DNA of 64,000 bases from Parapedobacter soli (GTDB lineage: Bacteria; Bacteroidota; Bacteroidia; Sphingobacteriales; Sphingobacteriaceae), in the NCBI RefSeq assembly GCF_025460835.1, contig NZ_JAMXAY010000004.1:91450-155449 (forward strand). Reading direction: 5' to 3'. The translations under genes and the position numbers were made by a program. Under the pieces are notes generated by a model that saw nothing but the letters and a program-made list of their open reading frames with translations, was not told the DNA's origin and ran no database searches. This document shows, one piece after another, positions 60,527-64,000 of the stretch (the first letter of the stretch is position 1; each line of letters opens with the position of its first letter).

Positions 60527-63013
60527 ATGAGATATAATTTAATACTGCTACTTATGCTTGTTACGATAAGCAGTAGCGCTCAATCAGCACACTCATCTCA
60601 TGAGCAACAAATGGGTAACCCACAAATAAATGTAAATGAGGGCGAGACGGAACAACAAAAGGCATACACCTGTCCAATGCATCCAGAAATACTCTCCGAT
60701 AAACCGGGAAACTGTCCCAAATGCGGGATGAAGCTTGTTCCTAAAAAGATGGAGGGTAACGAAAGTCATGGAGAGATGAATATGAACAAGCAAGCCCTAG
60801 AAAATGTCCCAATGCTTCCAGAGAAGATAATTGGTGGCGGAAAGGTTGTAAAATACCATCTGTATGTAAAAGACACCGTTGTTACCTATGGCGGAAAATC
60901 CAAAAGAGCTATCGCAGTTAATGGACAGATACCGATGCCCACATTGACATTTACGGAAGGGGACACGGCAGAGATCATGGTACACAACCTTATGGACGAA
61001 GCCACATCCCTGCATTGGCATGGTGTAATGCTGCCCAACAAAGAAGATGGTGTTCCTTGGCTGACCCAAAAGCCCATTGAGCCAAATTCTACCTATACGT
61101 ATCGCTTTCCGATAATCCAACATGGTACGCATTGGTACCATTCGCATTCCGGCATGCAGGAACAGATAGGTATGTATGGTTCTTTCATAATGAATAAACG
61201 TGAGGGTGATCCCACATTCAGGAAAGGTATTGATGATCTGCCTACAGTTCCTTTGATTTTAAGTGAATGGACAAATTTAAATCCAGACAATGTCCACCGG
61301 ATGCTTCATAATGCCAATGACTGGTTTGCAATTAAGAAAGGGACGACCCAAAGTTATCTGGAAGCTATAAAAGAAGGACATTTTAAAACGAAAGTTACAA
61401 ACGAGTGGAAACGTATGCTTGCGATGGATGTCAGTGATGTTTATTATGATAAATTTTTGATCAACGGCGCAGATGGGCAGCAACTCTCACAATTTAAGGC
61501 GGGAGACAAAGTTCGGTTGAGGATCGCTAATGGTGGTGCTTCATCCTATTTTTGGATCAATTACGCAGGTGGAAAGATTACCGTCGTTGCCAGTGACGGG
61601 AATGATGTCGAACCGGTTGAAGTGGATAGGCTGATCGTAGGGGTTTCGGAAACTTACGATATCATCGTTACCATTCCTGAGCCAAATAATTCCTATGAGT
61701 TATTGGTTACCCCTGAGGATCGCACCGAATCTGCATCGATTTATATCGGCGAAGGAAGGAAAGTACCACATTCCCCACTTCCGAAACTTAAATACTTTGA
61801 GGGCATGAAGATGATGAACGATATGATGAAAATGAACGGGGACATGAAGGACATGGGGATGAAAATGAGTCTCCAAAAGATGGACATGAATTCGGTAATG
61901 TATCCCGAGATCACAGGTGATAAAAATGGTAATAAAGCGATGGGTAAAATGGAAATGGACTCCTCAATGGATCACTCAGCCCATGATATGTCAAGTTCTG
62001 ACATCGTTACCTTAAATTACGACATGCTTAAATCACCGTACAATACCGAACTGTCAAAAGATCAACCGGTAAAAGAAGTGACCTTTACGCTCACAGGGAA
62101 CATGAATAGGTATGTCTGGAGCATGGATAACAAGGTTCTTTCCGAAGTGGATAAGATTCCTGTCAAGAAAGGAGAAATTCTCAGGATTAAACTGTTCAAC
62201 AATTCTATGATGCGGCATCCAATGCATCTCCACGGATTTGATTTCCGTGTCCTAAATAGTAATGGAATACAGTCCCCGCTAAAGAATGTCATTGACATCA
62301 TGCCTATGGAGACGAATATCATTGAATTTGCCGCCAATACCGAGGGTGACTGGTTCTTCCATTGTCATATTATGTATCATATGATGGCAGGTATGAACCG
62401 GGTTTTTGCAGTAGGTGATTATCAAAACCCAAACCTGCCTAACAAAGAAAAAGCATATAAAAAACTGCAAAAAGAGAGCAATGGATGGCATTTTATGGCT
62501 GAGAACGACTTTGCTACAAATGGTAACGACGGGCAGGCAATGCTTCAAAATACACGCTGGAAACTTAGTACCGAATGGAGATTAGGTTATAATAATCGCC
62601 ATGGATATGAAACTGAAACGCACTTCGGTCGATATATCGGAAAAATGCAGTGGTTTATGCCTTTCGTAGGCTTCGATTGGAGATATCGGGAATTTGGCAG
62701 CCATGAGATCGAAAAGAATATGTTCGGACAGAAAAACACGAAAAATAAAAGAGCCAAACTAAGTGCAGGTTTCGTTTACACTTTACCTATGCTGGCCGAT
62801 TTTCAAGCTGAGGTATATTCAGACGGTATTGTCCGCCTCCAATTAGCAAGGGAGGATATCCCTTTGACTGCAAGATTGAGAGGGGCATTTATGGTAAATA
62901 CAGACAAAGAGTATATGGGTGGTCTAAAATACATTTTGACCAGAAACATTGCCGCTACTACCCATTATGACAGCGATATGGGCTGGGGGTTCGGATTGAA
63001 TTTGTCCTATTAA
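60527..63013 (+). CDS. Multicopper oxidase with metal-binding module and CopB-like C-terminal part
   Basis: Periplasmic or outer-membrane copper oxidase. The 828-residue protein has a signal peptide (ISSSAQSAH), the module YTCPMHPEILSDKPGNCPKC (near residues 46-66), and cupredoxin domains with all copper-binding motifs: SLHWHGVMLP, HWYHSHSG, RHPMHLHGFDF and FHCHIMYHMMAG. A Met/Asp-rich linker (about 425-489) separates domains. From about residue 672 a strand-rich part with TEWRLGYNNRHG, ends GFGLNLSY, resembling outer-membrane CopB. The usual oxidase lacks this part, so it looks like an oxidase-CopB fusion. Confidence 0.88.
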   Translation: MRYNLILLLMLVTISSSAQSAHSSHEQQMGNPQINVNEGETEQQKAYTCPMHPEILSDKPGNCPKCGMKLVPKKMEGNESHGEMNMNKQALENVPMLPEKIIGGGKVVKYHLYVKDTVVTYGGKSKRAIAVNGQIPMPTLTFTEGDTAEIMVHNLMDEATSLHWHGVMLPNKEDGVPWLTQKPIEPNSTYTYRFPIIQHGTHWYHSHSGMQEQIGMYGSFIMNKREGDPTFRKGIDDLPTVPLILSEWTNLNPDNVHRMLHNANDWFAIKKGTTQSYLEAIKEGHFKTKVTNEWKRMLAMDVSDVYYDKFLINGADGQQLSQFKAGDKVRLRIANGGASSYFWINYAGGKITVVASDGNDVEPVEVDRLIVGVSETYDIIVTIPEPNNSYELLVTPEDRTESASIYIGEGRKVPHSPLPKLKYFEGMKMMNDMMKMNGDMKDMGMKMSLQKMDMNSVMYPEITGDKNGNKAMGKMEMDSSMDHSAHDMSSSDIVTLNYDMLKSPYNTELSKDQPVKEVTFTLTGNMNRYVWSMDNKVLSEVDKIPVKKGEILRIKLFNNSMMRHPMHLHGFDFRVLNSNGIQSPLKNVIDIMPMETNIIEFAANTEGDWFFHCHIMYHMMAGMNRVFAVGDYQNPNLPNKEKAYKKLQKESNGWHFMAENDFATNGNDGQAMLQNTRWKLSTEWRLGYNNRHGYETETHFGRYIGKMQWFMPFVGFDWRYREFGSHEIEKNMFGQKNTKNKRAKLSAGFVYTLPMLADFQAEVYSDGIVRLQLAREDIPLTARLRGAFMVNTDKEYMGGLKYILTRNIAATTHYDSDMGWGFGLNLSY

Positions 63014-63027
63014 GTTTGACTTTCTAT

Positions 63028-63056
63028 GAGGTCGGATTTAGAATCCGACCTCTTTT
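63028..63056 (+). terminator. Rho-independent terminator after the multicopper oxidase
   Basis: An 11-bp perfect stem (GAGGTCGGATT / AATCCGACCTC) with a TAG loop, followed by TTTT. It ends the copper operon and converges with the XRE gene downstream. Confidence 0.85.
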
Positions 63057-63098
63057 AATGAATTAAAAATGTTACTTAATAGGATAGTCTTATAACAT

Positions 63099-63548
63099 CT
63101 AATTTGTAGCATCATTCCAAATGCTTTCTTGTAGCATCATTTCTAATTTTTCTAAGTGTTTTTGTTGAGGCTGGCTCTTTCCATTCTCCCAAGCAAGAAT
63201 AGTTGAACCATGTATATCTAAGAGTTTTCCCAATTTCGTATTACTAAGTCCGTTTCGCCACTTATATGCTTTTAAACGTCCCCGAAACGTTGTCTCGTCA
63301 AACTCAAACGGACAATATCCTAAGAACCCGAAAATAGGTGGATAATATTGAATTTGGGGTTCGCTTCTGTTGTTTTCCCAATATGTAATGCAGTCCTCGC
63401 TAACATTAAATATTGCTGCTAAATCCTTTTGAAACAGCCTTAGCTCAATTCTTCTCTTCCTTATATGTTCACCAAGAGTCTGTGGATTTACAGGTGCTTT
63501 TATTGGTAGAGGTTTACTGATTTGTTGTTCAAAACGTAAACAGGGCAA
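63099..63548 (-). CDS. XRE-family regulator with two helix-turn-helix regions
   Basis: A 149-residue DNA-binding protein. LGEHIRKRRIELRLFQKDLAAIFNVSEDCITYWENNRSEPQ (residues 25-65) and NTKLGKLLDIHGSTILAWENGKSQPQQKHLEKLE (about 103-136) are two XRE-type units. No ATG is available: an in-frame TAA lies 18 bases before the TTG start at 63548, so the gene starts at this TTG or is truncated at its 5' end. Possible regulator of element functions. Confidence 0.65.
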   Translation of the reverse strand: MPCLRFEQQISKPLPIKAPVNPQTLGEHIRKRRIELRLFQKDLAAIFNVSEDCITYWENNRSEPQIQYYPPIFGFLGYCPFEFDETTFRGRLKAYKWRNGLSNTKLGKLLDIHGSTILAWENGKSQPQQKHLEKLEMMLQESIWNDATN

Positions 63549-63821
63549 CGCATGAATGTGGTTGTGTTACCTTCTTCGAGACTTAATCTTGATGGAATCA
63601 AAACATAAAAGACTCAGAAATAGGCCCGATATCAATGTAATTAGTATTAATTGCAACCAACATAACCATCGAAATGAGGAGCAAGAGAGCGTGTGTTCCA
63701 CGGTATCGATAGCCCGACTGGATGTCAACGCAAGATAGTGCTTTCATTTTCTTTTTTCTGTTAAAGAAAAAGGTACGGGCAGGAGTGGGTGATGAATCTC
63801 CCGTATGTCTTTTATCTATGA

Positions 63822-64000
63822 TATGATAGCCAACACAATCTGATACGGGAACTCAATTTCCTTGTTGAGCAAAATTTCAGGAACCAGCATAAGATCTCTT
63901 ATTATGTCGGTTTACTGAACAAATCACCAAAGACCATTACTTTCAAGAAAATTGATGAAAAGTCACCTCTGCAGATTATCCACGACCGTATTCTGTTAGA
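63822..64000 (+). pseudogene. AraC-family regulator fragment (DNA-binding end)
   Basis: After a stop codon at 63819-63821, an open frame without a start codon encodes ELNFLVEQNFRNQHKISYYV, GLLNKSPKTITFKKIDEKSP and LQIIHDRILL, the typical DNA-binding region of AraC-type regulators that continues beyond the window. The missing N-terminal sensor part suggests an IS- or deletion-truncated gene. The 274 bp between 63549 and 63821 hold no gene I can support. Confidence 0.6.

Noticed and set aside
1..64000. CRISPR arrays, rRNA and tRNA genes
   Set aside because: No regularly spaced repeats, no rRNA-like stretches and no cloverleaf-like tRNA sequences were noticed on either strand.

Overview
The window reads as a mobile, metal-resistance-bearing piece of a Bacteroidota genome, most likely a Sphingobacteriales relative. 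The evidence is a Bacteroidota-type tra gene set, promoters of the TAnnTTTG type, and many Bacteroidota-restricted families (RteC, TraJ/K/M/N, DUF3347, CzcA-TolC fusions, MerT-MerP fusion).

Region 1 (1 to about 27.8 kb, visibly GC-rich, nearly all minus strand) is a conjugative transposon or integrative conjugative element. From the left it has a serine recombinase running off the window, small unknown genes, a polymorphic-toxin-like ADP-ribosyltransferase domain protein with an adenine methylase, and accessory genes including an M23 peptidase. These are followed by the VirD4-like coupling ATPase, the transfer-channel operon (traN, M, L, K, J, a secreted protein, three tandem traI-like paralogs, the VirB4-like traG, traF, two traE paralogs, traD, a DUF3408 gene and a ParA-type traA), a MOBP-type relaxase, a cytosine methylase, a mobilization accessory protein, a non-coding candidate oriT region, a primase-like protein and an RteC regulator. 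Many genes overlap by ATGA, which suggests translational coupling.

Region 2 (27.9 to 29.5 kb) holds a membrane-anchored LuxR-type regulator and a GNAT acetyltransferase. Region 3 (29.7 to 39.1 kb, AT-richer, plus strand) is a divalent-metal efflux operon: a small secreted Cys/His protein, a CzcA-TolC fusion pump, its CzcB adaptor, a Fur-family regulator, a transglutaminase-like protein and a ZntA-type P-ATPase. The same inverted-repeat operator (TGCAAT-N3-ATTGCA) next to a TAACTTTG box sits in front of two units of this block. Nested insertion sequences (an IS4-family element inside the terminal part of an IS5-family element) separate it from region 4.

Region 4 (41.5 to 63.0 kb, plus strand) is a copper/silver block: secreted small proteins, two DUF3347 proteins around a YHS/TRASH-like lipoprotein, the CusA, CusC and CusB pump parts, a haem-binding-domain protein, a DUF305 protein, an ATP-cone/PD-(D/E)xK nuclease, a CopB-type copper ATPase and a multicopper oxidase with a C-terminal CopB-like part. 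Within it, a class I fructose-bisphosphate aldolase gene has been cut in two by exactly 4,500 bp carrying a mercury operon (ArsR-type regulator, MerTP, MerA) and an IS3-family element. The right edge has an XRE regulator and the fragment of an AraC-type regulator.

The most unusual signals are a 246-codon second reading frame nested in the cytosine methylase gene that resembles a recognisable phage/mobile-element protein family, the clean split of the aldolase gene, the shared Fur-type operator, and the repeated use of one Cys/Met/His metal-binding module in three different copper proteins.
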